From: a virus
Length of the DNA stretch: 22,589 nt
Reading direction: 5' to 3' (one strand)
Virus record (IMG/VR): IMGVR_UViG_3300031787_000901
Span: 1 to 22,589 of that record
Shown: piece after piece, positions 16,601-22,589 of the stretch
Position numbering within the stretch: position 1 is the first letter of the stretch
Layout: every line of letters begins with the position of its first letter
Position numbers and translations under genes: made by a program
The notes under the pieces: model-generated
Told to the model about the DNA's origin: nothing
The model's input: the letters and a program-made list of their open reading frames with translations, nothing else
The model's database searches: none

Positions 16601-18058
16601 ATCGATTTGTTCAGTCAAGTTGCTCATAGTCATTCTATTATCAAATATCTTCATCGTTTTTACGGTTAGATATTTAGATGTAATTGCGACTAGTTCATTT
16701 ATGGAAAGAGGTATATTTTCTTGACCGGTATTATTATGAACTACTTTTAATTCTGTATCTTGGTTATTAATATTAAAACGCTGAATTATTTTTGCGGAAA
16801 AAACATCTCCCTCATATTCTATTCCAACAAGCTCAAAATATTTATAAATGCCAGGTTGAAAATTTTTGACAATCATTTCAACTGATTTATCTGTTATTGT
16901 TCCAACAGAATCTCCTGCTATTCTCCAAGGATTACTTTTATTTTCAGAATAAATGTTAACTATTCCTGTTGGATATAGAAAATCTGTTGCTACTAAATCT
17001 TCTGTAAGAAAACGTCCTGTATATCTTTTGTTTCCGGCTAATACTTGTCCTTCTCCTTCGATAACTTGCAGTTCATCAATATATGCAGATGGATTACGAT
17101 AAAAGAAAGATGTTTCTTCATCAATTGTTTCTAATTCGTATTTTCCACCATTGTAAAACATAAATCCATCCAAAACCGTTATATTGTTATATTTCAAATA
17201 CATCGCTCTTGGCTTATTATTACCATCGGTCCAATAGAAATTTACCTGAGACCCAACTCTTTCAATTTCTGCTTCTACTCTTCGATCTTTCGATAGCCCT
17301 AGTTGTTTACTTCTAATTAGTCTTCGATATATATATTTTCCGCTTGAAAAACCACCAGCTTTTATGAGAACACCTATTTCGCTTACTTCAGATATAGTAG
17401 TGGCGACAGATCCTGCTAACCATATAAATGTAAATTCATCATCTAGTTGCTGAGAACCAACAACACTAAAACTACCAGGTGTAGCTACATATTCTTGTGC
17501 GAGTTTGAATTCACATATTTTTGCTGTTGTATTGTTTACGGTGAACACAAATTCAGTATCATCAGGAGTAGATACATTGAAATAATAAACATTTGGGGTT
17601 GCAAAAACCGAAAGCGGTCCGTATACAAAAGGTGTAGGATAGCCTGCATTGGATCCTAAGGCATCTAATATTGCTTGCAAAGCAGTAGCATATGCAGCAG
17701 GAACTAGTATGTTTAAAGATGCTCCGTTTGCAGTATAAGCATTACCGCTAGAATCCGTTAAAGTAATATTTCCAACATTTGCTGTTACAGCACCATCCAA
17801 AAGAGGATTCAAATCAAAATAAACCCGATATATCTTTGACTTGGCTGTGTAACCAGGAATATAATCAACACTATTACCTAAATCATCTGTTGCAATAATT
17901 ACATTCTTATTTCCCAATACAGACATAATACCGCCAAAGTTCTGATCACCAGTGTGACGATGGCGAATATCATTGGCATCAACATAGTTACCTTGGTTCA
18001 CATAAACCAATTCGGTATCTTTATCTAAATTTCCTGAAGGTGTTACTCTTACCTGCAT
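13625..18058 (-). CDS. Tail nozzle / muzzle-like (tail stabilisation) protein (1477 aa)
   Basis: The start, MQVRVTPSGNLDKDTELVYVNQGNYVDANDIRHR, has the layout of crAss-like tail stabilisation or muzzle proteins, in which an N-terminal segment reads like 'G.Y.DA.NIR'. Other recalled family marks are YWTDGNNKPRAM (about 276-287), YRFGIQVQWKNTGKWSAPYW with VDDIRI (about 540-565), VGYRFVRAERIPEV (about 713-726) and SPDFYFG (about 770). Length is also in the usual range. It is beta-rich throughout, without signal peptide or membrane segment. It would form the distal tube of a short tail. Two modules look inserted: residues 590-670 (NHGYEDGDEIRF, ATYFVINSTANNFQV) and residues 1244-1295 (FDEGDYVYG, YKCKVAHTGDP, NWTTYWTKI). 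The ATG overlaps the previous stop (TAATG). The family was recalled from memory, not searched. Confidence 0.75.
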   Translation of the reverse strand: MQVRVTPSGNLDKDTELVYVNQGNYVDANDIRHRHTGDQNFGGIMSVLGNKNVIIATDDLGNSVDYIPGYTAKSKIYRVYFDLNPLLDGAVTANVGNITLTDSSGNAYTANGASLNILVPAAYATALQAILDALGSNAGYPTPFVYGPLSVFATPNVYYFNVSTPDDTEFVFTVNNTTAKICEFKLAQEYVATPGSFSVVGSQQLDDEFTFIWLAGSVATTISEVSEIGVLIKAGGFSSGKYIYRRLIRSKQLGLSKDRRVEAEIERVGSQVNFYWTDGNNKPRAMYLKYNNITVLDGFMFYNGGKYELETIDEETSFFYRNPSAYIDELQVIEGEGQVLAGNKRYTGRFLTEDLVATDFLYPTGIVNIYSENKSNPWRIAGDSVGTITDKSVEMIVKNFQPGIYKYFELVGIEYEGDVFSAKIIQRFNINNQDTELKVVHNNTGQENIPLSINELVAITSKYLTVKTMKIFDNRMTMSNLTEQIDYDLTDWASLITHSVTQKYITGIGNVGVQTRNSNPAYQFGEYQDPQNVLNNTGYMINDTYRFGIQVQWKNTGKWSAPYWVDDIRIDDLDYNIDLASSRRDIRNRIIGGVDLINNRILINNHGYEDGDEIRFTITAGLAGLSSNATYFVINSTANNFQVTSDYYGTKAIVALVSVGTGTVRLAKIDPNLTNPTATITKVYYPKFHNINLDYLVDTDGSGLGDTPIRDLIVGYRFVRAERIPEVIATGYFFVGRNLAKPPYYTPSGIENLWSAGRVPIFPTQRLFFYSPDFYFGKGYQYSSADLLKILLPFNTPNEIQLRGSAQGSNPSSYSDTSGYFGNHIAVPYNYVNYSLISHISLDTGNEGAMDGESYSLEDASGSYQAAEVFKLTVPVAGLPFPYSGNQIGNYYGQIFRDLGANKKYPVNKEQTVYQSVGHVTYLTAGQNGIINNIKIFGGDVFTQKSHMLLRMNTWNNPLSGYGIGFSFYSQNSLNTQMFNVLDHDNTFSGPGNVFPQMTDKTNGGTYNNGSWASGVIYWCEQWPEVSNQQEYNNGYTPKDGTIIELGYDPNSTYDGSLPTRISWSAKKVLGSLKDNYRAFQPLDVADLDLTLGPITHHDIIDNNFYTWQPFSFQRQYFRDATYSNASAGSDVVVGSGSILSNRGQQISSLGLFGKWQFVKGKTNTGKDTAYWYNEQNKKLMRFGQDGVRVISDRGFVSFLNNNTQWVIGKYHPLTGEGIHGVWNDKYSEAIFTFKGYNDNIFNWEPTVFDEGDYVYGSPMTYHSSGLPFAYKCKVAHTGDPTNRPESGANWTTYWTKIVPGTDSYVTNCFTLVYDELKNGFVSFHSYWPNIFLRYNNIYYSPNPLDQKYLWLHDVGPESDYYGSFVAPNITAVMNYDADLIKNFEAILVNSDKMPFNTDFTTKNHKSNLDETEFELREDLWYSPIKNDTTLTLVNNADTSRLWGYWLKVKMSLESSGGQKIKNFIIKFRPSPRLYNQ

Positions 18059-18555
18059 TATACGTTAGCGAGTTTTTGTGTTTGGTATTCCCTTTGATAG
18101 TTCTGCATTACTCCCATACCGAAATCGTTGATATACCTACGAGTATATTTCCAACCGATATAAGCAACGAGCATACGCTCCCAATCATCAGGTATAATTA
18201 TATTATCGTCTTTGTCAGTATTTAATCCGTAATAATGAACAACAATTTTTGTTCCATCCGGAACATGAACAGCAGTATTGAAAACTATTGTGTCTCCTTG
18301 AATACAATAATCAGTATCTAGACAAAAGATTTGAGTTGTATTACACAAAGAAACATGAGTTATTCTAAACCAATTACTCGGTAAAGTTGCTTTTGAATCA
18401 GTTACCACCAAGTTTGCGGTCTTATGAATATACTTGTTCATTGTTTTATGAGACCGAATGGCTTGGTTGATAAGAACTTCAAACCACAGCGCATTGTTCT
18501 CATACGAACAATTTAATTCTTCTGCTGCTGCTGCTATAATATCTTCTATCTTCAT
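18058..18555 (-). CDS. Tail-tube ring / adaptor-like protein (165 aa)
   Basis: Residues 1-55 are helical (IEDIIAAAAEELNCSYENNALWFEVLINQAIRS, read in two parts), followed by a small beta domain (ATLPSNWFRITHV, YCIQGDTIVFNTAVH, GTKIVVHYYGL) and a final helix IIIPDDWERMLVAYIGW with a basic end (KYTRRYIND). This helix, beta insert, helix plan with a 'P..WERM..AYI.WKY.RR' end is the one I associate with short-tail tubular or P22 gp4-like adaptor proteins, which stack as a ring below the portal. Both ends overlap neighbours by one base (TAATG), so it is translated with the 209-residue protein and the tail nozzle. A connector role fits this context well; which ring it forms is not visible. Confidence 0.7.
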   Translation of the reverse strand: MKIEDIIAAAAEELNCSYENNALWFEVLINQAIRSHKTMNKYIHKTANLVVTDSKATLPSNWFRITHVSLCNTTQIFCLDTDYCIQGDTIVFNTAVHVPDGTKIVVHYYGLNTDKDDNIIIPDDWERMLVAYIGWKYTRRYINDFGMGVMQNYQREYQTQKLANV

Positions 18556-19184
18556 TATTTAGGAATATTGGTAATACCAGGCTCAGGTGGACGAGTAGTT
18601 TTTCTAAACAGATCTTGAGTTACCATTTGTACAATATCGTGTTTCAAGTTCTCATCCACCGGATAGTGGTCGGTATCTTTATTGAAATTCGGAATAGTTG
18701 TGGGATTGTTGAACATCGCACGAACCATAATATACTCCAATTTTGAGTTGTTATAGAACTGCAACACCAAACGATTCTGATCCAAGTGTTTGAAATCCCA
18801 CAGAATATCTTTCTTTCTCAAGAATATAGAATGGCGAGTCAAAGTGGTAAAGCCTTTCCTGATCCTTGTGAATGGCTTCAGACCATTGGCATGACCAACG
18901 TATACAAAACCATCATTCATTCCATCAGTGCTAATTACATTAGGGCACTCAAATGTTACAAACTCACAGTTCTTATCTCTATCTTCAAAAGAAATATCGA
19001 GAGTCTGAACCCAAGCATCATTGATAAATTTGCCCATTTTCTTGAGATATGCAGCAATCAAATGAGCTCTGGCAGCATGAATCTTAACTTCAATATATTC
19101 ATCGTCAAAACGAGTCTCATTGTAAGTCATACCACTTAACAAATCGCTTTTTATCTCGTCTACTATTTCGCCTAGGTAAATCAT
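18555..19184 (-). CDS. Probable tail/head-tail ring protein (209 aa)
   Basis: The product is 209 residues, helical at the N-terminus (LGEIVDEIKSDLLSG, YIEVKIHAARAHLIAAYLKK) with a beta-rich middle (VQTLDISFEDRD, FVTFECPNVI, RLVLQFYNNSKLEYIMVRAMF), and closes with a helix and a Pro-rich tail (LKHDIVQMVTQDLFRK, RPPEPGITNIPK). Helical ends around a beta core are usual in ring proteins of the podovirus connector. No enzyme motif or export signal is seen. It starts with an ATGA overlap to the 274-residue gene and ends with a TAATG overlap to the 165-residue gene, so the three are coupled and most likely made in matched amounts. The ring assignment rests mainly on this context and the fold pattern. 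Confidence 0.65.
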   Translation of the reverse strand: MIYLGEIVDEIKSDLLSGMTYNETRFDDEYIEVKIHAARAHLIAAYLKKMGKFINDAWVQTLDISFEDRDKNCEFVTFECPNVISTDGMNDGFVYVGHANGLKPFTRIRKGFTTLTRHSIFLRKKDILWDFKHLDQNRLVLQFYNNSKLEYIMVRAMFNNPTTIPNFNKDTDHYPVDENLKHDIVQMVTQDLFRKTTRPPEPGITNIPK

Positions 19185-20005
19185 GGGTTGTTAATAATAT
19201 CTTGTGAGGCCGATTGCTTAGCTTGATAATCACGTGTAGAAGCAGCAAAGGAAAGAGCGCATTCATCCATCAAATAATATAAAAACTTCTGTGAATAAAA
19301 ATCAGTCAGAAGAACAGTTGTATTTCCAACATCAATAGTATGTGGAGGAGTGCGGATATAATCCACAGTAATAGAAGTAGCTGTAGGTGTTACCTTTAAC
19401 ATTCTGTTTTGACTTGTTCCATTATTGATAAACTCATAACGAGGAGTAACAATAGTAGCTTTATGAAAAGAACCACCCTTGCGTGTAGAAGACATCTGCC
19501 TTATATCTCTGTCATAAAAATATACATATGTTCCAGCAGTAGTTGCAAAGTTACCGAGAGAATCTTTTGCCTGGAAAGTATCTCCGTCTACCTTTGTCAC
19601 TGTATAGGTTGTGAGACCCAAACGCACAGTAGATCCTTTTCTGAGTGGATGATTTACACTCGTTAGAGTATTTCCGCTAGCGGTTACAGTCAAATTCTGT
19701 TCGAACCTACCAAGTACACGCATCATGTGCATATAGAAAGGTATTTCGTTTACCGGTGGTGTAGGCGTTGTAGCGTTAGCGTTCAAAATATAAACACCAC
19801 CAACAGGAGTAAAGGTTTTGTCTTTCAACTGAAAACCAACAAGCTCATCGGCCTCAATCTCAAAAGAGAGATTATGCCAATATCTATCAACAAGACGAGC
19901 CATTGCCTCCTTAATCAAGGCATTAGCTTTGGCGTTATCTAAGTAAGCCGAATATGCCTTGTCAATTTTTTGCTGTAGATATGACCAAAATTGTGCACCA
20001 GTCAT
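19181..20005 (-). CDS. Probable connector/ring protein with an internal beta module (274 aa)
   Basis: The N-terminus (MTGAQFWSYLQQKIDKAYSA, then YLDNAKANALIKEAMARLVDR) is a helix pair of the sort found in head-tail connector proteins of crAss-like phages. Residues 60-215 are beta-rich. Within it residues 105-170 (NHPLRKGSTVRLGLTTYTV, then DGDTFQAKDSLG) look like the same small module as one in the tail nozzle protein. The C-terminus is helical (FYSQKFLYYLMDECALSFAAS), as in adaptor subunits that pack on a portal. It is the first gene of the connector run, starts five bases after a TATCTTTG box and ends in an ATGA overlap (stop TGA). The second terminator of the window lies just upstream, so it begins a transcription unit. 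Confidence 0.7.
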   Translation of the reverse strand: MTGAQFWSYLQQKIDKAYSAYLDNAKANALIKEAMARLVDRYWHNLSFEIEADELVGFQLKDKTFTPVGGVYILNANATTPTPPVNEIPFYMHMMRVLGRFEQNLTVTASGNTLTSVNHPLRKGSTVRLGLTTYTVTKVDGDTFQAKDSLGNFATTAGTYVYFYDRDIRQMSSTRKGGSFHKATIVTPRYEFINNGTSQNRMLKVTPTATSITVDYIRTPPHTIDVGNTTVLLTDFYSQKFLYYLMDECALSFAASTRDYQAKQSASQDIINNP

Positions 20006-20010
20006 TTATT

Positions 20011-20042
20011 CAAAGATACATAAAAATCAATAAAGAAAAAAG
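20011..20042 (-). promoter_or_regulatory. Promoter-like site for the connector/tail genes (-7 box only is good)
   Basis: TATCTTTG (20018-20011 on the minus strand) matches the Bacteroides -7 box and ends five bases before the ATG of the 274-residue gene. At 20 nt upstream the sequence is CTTT within the terminator U-tract, a poor -33 box. The preceding terminator makes a promoter here likely on logic, but the upstream box is weak. Confidence 0.4.
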
Positions 20043-20062
20043 TGGGGTTTTTTGCCCCACTT
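20030..20062 (-). terminator. Intrinsic terminator after the 281-aa gene
   Basis: On the minus strand AAGTGGGG (20062-20055), loop CAAAAAA, CCCCACTT (20047-20040) form a perfect 8-bp stem followed by TTTTCTTTA. The U-rich side is on the minus strand, downstream of the 281-residue gene that stops at 20088. Confidence 0.85.
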
Positions 20063-20087
20063 ATAAAAATACAAAATAATTCAGAAA

Positions 20088-20933
20088 TTAGTTGTTTTTA
20101 GGAACTTTTTTCTTTTCAGTTGCGGTAATTGCCGGAATCAAGTTCTCCAGCTCTTTGGGAATTTCCAATTCAGTTATGGTTTCCATCTGAGCCAGTTCAT
20201 CTTTTTCAACACGATCAACTTCCGGTTTGATGTAATTCTCAAACAATTCATTGTCAGCAATGATTGCAGAAATAACAGCGTCTACGCTACCGCCAAGGTT
20301 TCGGCCTCCGACCTTGAAAATAACGCCTTCTTTCTTAACAATACCAAGTTGAATAGCTTTGTTTGCATAGATAGTAGCAACCCTTTCAACACCCCGGATT
20401 TGATTGAATACAAATACGCTCTCTCTCTTAGCGATTGCTATTCCATTCAATGTAAGTCCTACAAGATGCAAATAAACTTCTTTTGTGCTCATGCTACGTG
20501 GATCTGAGCCCAAAGCAAAGGTTAGGTCCCTTCTTTCTCTTTCTGTCATAGAAGAGATGATGTGAACTGCTTTTAACTTTGACAATAATGCTTCGTAATC
20601 AACACGAACTTTTTCTTCTTTGATTTCGAAAACAAATTGTTCGGCTACAAAGTTTGGATTTTCATAACCATCGGTTTTAATCAAAGGATGATTCTTCCAA
20701 AACTCAATAACTGCTGAGTCTTGAAAATCGTCATCATTGAAATTAAAAGTCAGAGGATACCCACTTTCAAAAGTGTGTTGAAATACCCGATCCTTTTCTT
20801 CTAACGCAGTTACTACTTTTTTTCCATTAGACAAAAGAAATTTCTCTTTGTCAGTTTTTTTGTCACGGTACGAACCTACGATGGTAATGCTACCACGAGT
20901 ACGCTGAGGAATAATGTTTGCTTTAATTCTCAT
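20088..20933 (-). CDS. Unknown protein between capsid and connector genes (281 aa)
   Basis: The first 110 residues are beta-rich and charged (ANIIPQRTRGSITIVGSY, FLLSNGKKVVTALEEKDRVF) and the rest mostly helical (YEALLSKLKAVHII, DAVISAIIADNELFENYI). The C-terminus is acidic then basic (ELEIPKELENLI ending KKKVPKNN). No cysteine, signal peptide, membrane segment or enzyme motif is visible. It is alone between two intrinsic terminators with its own promoter-like site, so its level is set separately from the capsid pair and the tail genes, as would suit a protein needed in a different amount. Position suggests a capsid-associated, scaffold-like or packaged protein. I do not recognise the family and give no firm function. 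Confidence 0.8.
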   Translation of the reverse strand: MRIKANIIPQRTRGSITIVGSYRDKKTDKEKFLLSNGKKVVTALEEKDRVFQHTFESGYPLTFNFNDDDFQDSAVIEFWKNHPLIKTDGYENPNFVAEQFVFEIKEEKVRVDYEALLSKLKAVHIISSMTERERRDLTFALGSDPRSMSTKEVYLHLVGLTLNGIAIAKRESVFVFNQIRGVERVATIYANKAIQLGIVKKEGVIFKVGGRNLGGSVDAVISAIIADNELFENYIKPEVDRVEKDELAQMETITELEIPKELENLIPAITATEKKKVPKNN

Positions 20934-20945
20934 AATATCTTTTTA

Positions 20946-20977
20946 CAAATATAAATTATTTTAATGGGATAAACAAA
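20946..20977 (-). promoter_or_regulatory. Bacteroidota-type promoter for the 281-aa gene, overlapping a terminator U-tract
   Basis: On the minus strand TTTG (20977-20974), a 20-nt spacer and TATATTTG (20953-20946) match both Bacteroides boxes. The TTTG is made of the last Us of the upstream terminator plus the next G. Twelve bases separate the -7 box from the ATG at 20933, so the leader would be very short. Confidence 0.6.
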
Positions 20978-21004
20978 AAAAGAGGGAGATTTTATTCTCC
21001 CCCT
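20975..21004 (-). terminator. Intrinsic terminator after the capsid genes
   Basis: On the minus strand AGGGGGAGA (21004-20996), loop ATAAAA, TCTCCCTCT (20989-20981) form a 9-bp stem with one G-U pair, followed by TTTTTTG. It stands 18 bases after the stop of the 255-residue gene. Confidence 0.8.
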
Positions 21005-21022
21005 TCTTTAAGAAAAGGCTAA

Positions 21023-21790
21023 TTACTTAACCAGCAGAGCTGACAAAGCAGTAATCAAGTTAGCGTTGTTACCACCGTCTACGATGTAGATGATGCTCTT
21101 CTCAGTGTCACCAGTTCCGCTACCAACAGCTTCAGTTCCGCTGTAAGTTTCGAAAACTAATGTGCTGTAGTTAGTACCAGCAACAGGCAGACCAACAGTG
21201 CTGTTGAAGTAGCCAGTAGCCAAAAGCTGAGCACCGGTAGCACCGATCTGGGGTGAACCAGCGGTAGTTACAGAAGCACTCAGGTTAGCACCAACACCCA
21301 AAGCAAAGATTGGGAAGCCAGCTTTAGCAGTAACGGTAAGAGTCTCAGTACCTGCACCACCAGTTTGAGTAGCAACTACACGAGTGGTCCAAAAAGGATG
21401 AGCATTGATAGCAGCTACGAAAGCGTTAACAATGGCCAAACGAGTAGCGGTAGCAGTAGAAGTATACTGGAACACAGCCTGAATTTCTTGAGGTAAATTG
21501 TTGTCAAAGGTTTGTCCTTTTTCTGCGCTCAATACTACACGATAGTCGGTATTATTTACAGCAGTAGGAGTAACGACAACAACACGCAATACTTCAGCAG
21601 CAAATGCTCTGTAAGTACCATTCTTAACGCCTAACAGGTAGATAGGGAAGTTTCTCAGAGCAGCAGGAGTAATAGCAAGAGTATTAGCTCCGCTGAAGTT
21701 CAGATAACCACCTTTGTTAACAGCGTCAGTGGTAGCAGTAGCACCAGCAGCAACTGAAGGGAAACAGTAATATTCAAAAGTTTGTGACAT
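21023..21790 (-). CDS. Probable capsid-associated (decoration or head-fibre type) virion protein (255 aa)
   Basis: The 255-residue product is rich in Ala, Thr, Val and Gly, with few Cys or Trp, and reads as beta strands and small-residue loops almost throughout. A segment near residues 115-160 (AIVNAFVAAINAHPFW, VVATQTGGAGTETLTVTAK) has a helix followed by beta strands like a module found in several phage tube and capsid proteins. It lies 22 bases after the major capsid gene and is the only gene here with a clear Shine-Dalgarno sequence, both of which suit a protein needed in many copies. Candidates are a capsid decoration, auxiliary or head-fibre protein. The family was not recognised and no motif settles the choice. 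Confidence 0.7.
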   Translation of the reverse strand: MSQTFEYYCFPSVAAGATATTDAVNKGGYLNFSGANTLAITPAALRNFPIYLLGVKNGTYRAFAAEVLRVVVVTPTAVNNTDYRVVLSAEKGQTFDNNLPQEIQAVFQYTSTATATRLAIVNAFVAAINAHPFWTTRVVATQTGGAGTETLTVTAKAGFPIFALGVGANLSASVTTAGSPQIGATGAQLLATGYFNSTVGLPVAGTNYSTLVFETYSGTEAVGSGTGDTEKSIIYIVDGGNNANLITALSALLVK

Positions 21791-21798
21791 TTTTTAGT

Positions 21799-21805
21799 TC
21801 TCCTT
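21799..21805 (-). promoter_or_regulatory. Strong ribosome binding site of the 255-aa gene
   Basis: AAGGAGA on the minus strand ends nine bases before the ATG at 21790. The other starts in the window have A/T-rich leaders or overlap the previous stop without such a site, so this one marks a gene for strong translation. Confidence 0.7.
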
Positions 21806-21812
21806 TTATTAA

Positions 21813-22589
21813 TTAGATAGCGAATTCAATCAGACCCATTTTGTCTGCAACACAGTAAAGACCACAGTCAGAAAGAATGTGGAAGTCAACACCGTCAACA
21901 TCGCTAGTACCAAGAGATACCATCTGTCCACCGCTCAGAGCAGCTTTAATAGTTGAAGGATCACTGTTCTCAAGACCAATCATACCGGGAACGTAGTTGG
22001 CGATCAACTCGTCATTGTTGAAGTGGTATTTCTGAAGAGCAGCAATAGTTCCAGAACCATCAGCAGCAGGGATAGGAGTCATGTCGATGAAGTAGATAGA
22101 GTTGCTCATCTTAGGTTTTCCGTTGATAGCAGAAAGTTCACCACGGAACATTTCGTCATCAAGCAGAGCCCAACGAACAAATTCAATCTCGATGCCAGCG
22201 TAAGCATACTTCATAACGTTCAGACCGGTAACTGAAGTACCACCAAAGGTGTTGGCATTACCAGCATACTTGATGTAGTCACCGAGGATAGTCTGAAGAC
22301 GAGCCAAAGCAGCAGAACCCATAAGAGCTACGAGTTTACGTCCACCTTCAGCAGATACACGTACCATTTGCTCTAGGAAGTCGTTGAATACGCTCTGAGT
22401 CAGTTCAGCAGTCAGAGACAAGTAAGAACCACCGTTGTTGATGATAGACCAACGCAGACCACCGGTAGTGTAGTATTCGCCTTGAGGACCAATTTTGATA
22501 GCACGCTCAGAGAAGGCATATTTGTATTCCAACTGCTTAGCGAAAGCTTTCAAGGTAAGGTCATCATAGCTCCTCCACCAGAAATCGCC
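21813..22589 (-). CDS. Major capsid protein, C-terminal part (5' end outside window)
   Basis: The frame is open to the right edge: before the first possible start (a TTG at 22553) it reads GDFWWRSYDDLT, so the gene begins outside the window and 258 codons are seen. Its sequence (IKIGPQGEYYTTGGLRW, FLEQMVRVSAEGGRKLVALMG, LNVMKYAYAGIEIEFVRW) has the alternating beta and helix texture and the 'GIEIE...LLDDEM' segment near the end that I associate with HK97-fold major capsid proteins of podoviruses of Bacteroidota. Codon choice here favours C-ending and G-ending codons more than in the giant gene, in keeping with high expression. It is followed by a probable decoration protein and a terminator. 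The N-arm and E-loop are not in view, so the call rests on the C-terminal part and context. Confidence 0.65.
   Translation of the reverse strand, partial: GDFWWRSYDDLTLKAFAKQLEYKYAFSERAIKIGPQGEYYTTGGLRWSIINNGGSYLSLTAELTQSVFNDFLEQMVRVSAEGGRKLVALMGSAALARLQTILGDYIKYAGNANTFGGTSVTGLNVMKYAYAGIEIEFVRWALLDDEMFRGELSAINGKPKMSNSIYFIDMTPIPAADGSGTIAALQKYHFNNDELIANYVPGMIGLENSDPSTIKAALSGGQMVSLGTSDVDGVDFHILSDCGLYCVADKMGLIEFAI

Noticed and set aside
21813-22553. Start of the capsid gene at 22553
   Set aside because: The codon there is TTG and the frame stays open through the right edge (12 more codons seen), so this is not the true start; the gene is cut by the window.
1-22589. Recoded stop codons, as reported in some crAss-like phages
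   Set aside because: TGA is the stop of the 274-residue gene in an ATGA overlap, and TAA ends the others; all frames read normally without reassigned codons.

Overview
The window reads as part of the virion-structure block of a tailed double-stranded DNA phage, probably a podovirus with a host in the Bacteroidota. The reasons are AT-rich DNA, a tight array of long genes all on the minus strand with almost no gaps, promoter-like sites of the Bacteroides sigma type (TTTG or TTG, 20 nt, TAnnTTTG) just upstream of several starts, and only one clear Shine-Dalgarno sequence. TGA and TAA are used as stops, so the standard bacterial code applies. The gene order (major capsid protein, capsid-associated proteins, small ring/adaptor proteins, a ~1,480-residue tail nozzle, internal proteins) recalls crAss-like phages, but no search was possible and the family is not assigned. 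No stretch longer than 100 bases lacks a gene, and I see no tRNA, integrase, transposon or CRISPR array.

Reading in the direction of transcription (right to left), the window opens inside a gene that looks like a major capsid protein (cut by the right edge) and a 255-residue virion-type protein, closed by an intrinsic terminator. A promoter-like site overlaps that terminator and serves a 281-residue unknown protein, which ends at a second terminator. A further promoter-like site starts the tail-connector run of 274, 209 and 165 residues, then the 1,477-residue tail nozzle (muzzle-like) protein. These four genes are joined by overlapping stop/start codons.

Next, again behind a promoter-like site, come three genes that look like an ejection (internal virion protein) set: an Ala/Gln-rich 317-residue protein, a 516-residue protein and a 3,410-residue giant. 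The giant is a large polyvalent protein. In order it has an acidic linker, coiled-coil stretches, hydrophobic helices, a zinc-metallopeptidase motif (HEVGH), a domain whose spacing matches HhH-GPD DNA glycosylases such as endonuclease III, a class I methyltransferase, and a long helical C-terminal region with more hydrophobic helices. Three copies of the tetrapeptide SKSQ sit at the edges of the glycosylase-like and methyltransferase domains.

The left end holds a 191-residue beta-rich protein with a cysteine-rich tail and the start of a second cysteine-rich gene overlapping it. The most notable signal is the giant protein: if it is packaged and ejected with the DNA, it would bring a peptidase, a possible base-excision enzyme and a methyltransferase into the host, possibly as separate pieces released at the SKSQ sites. 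That scenario is inference; the motifs and spacings are visible in the sequence.
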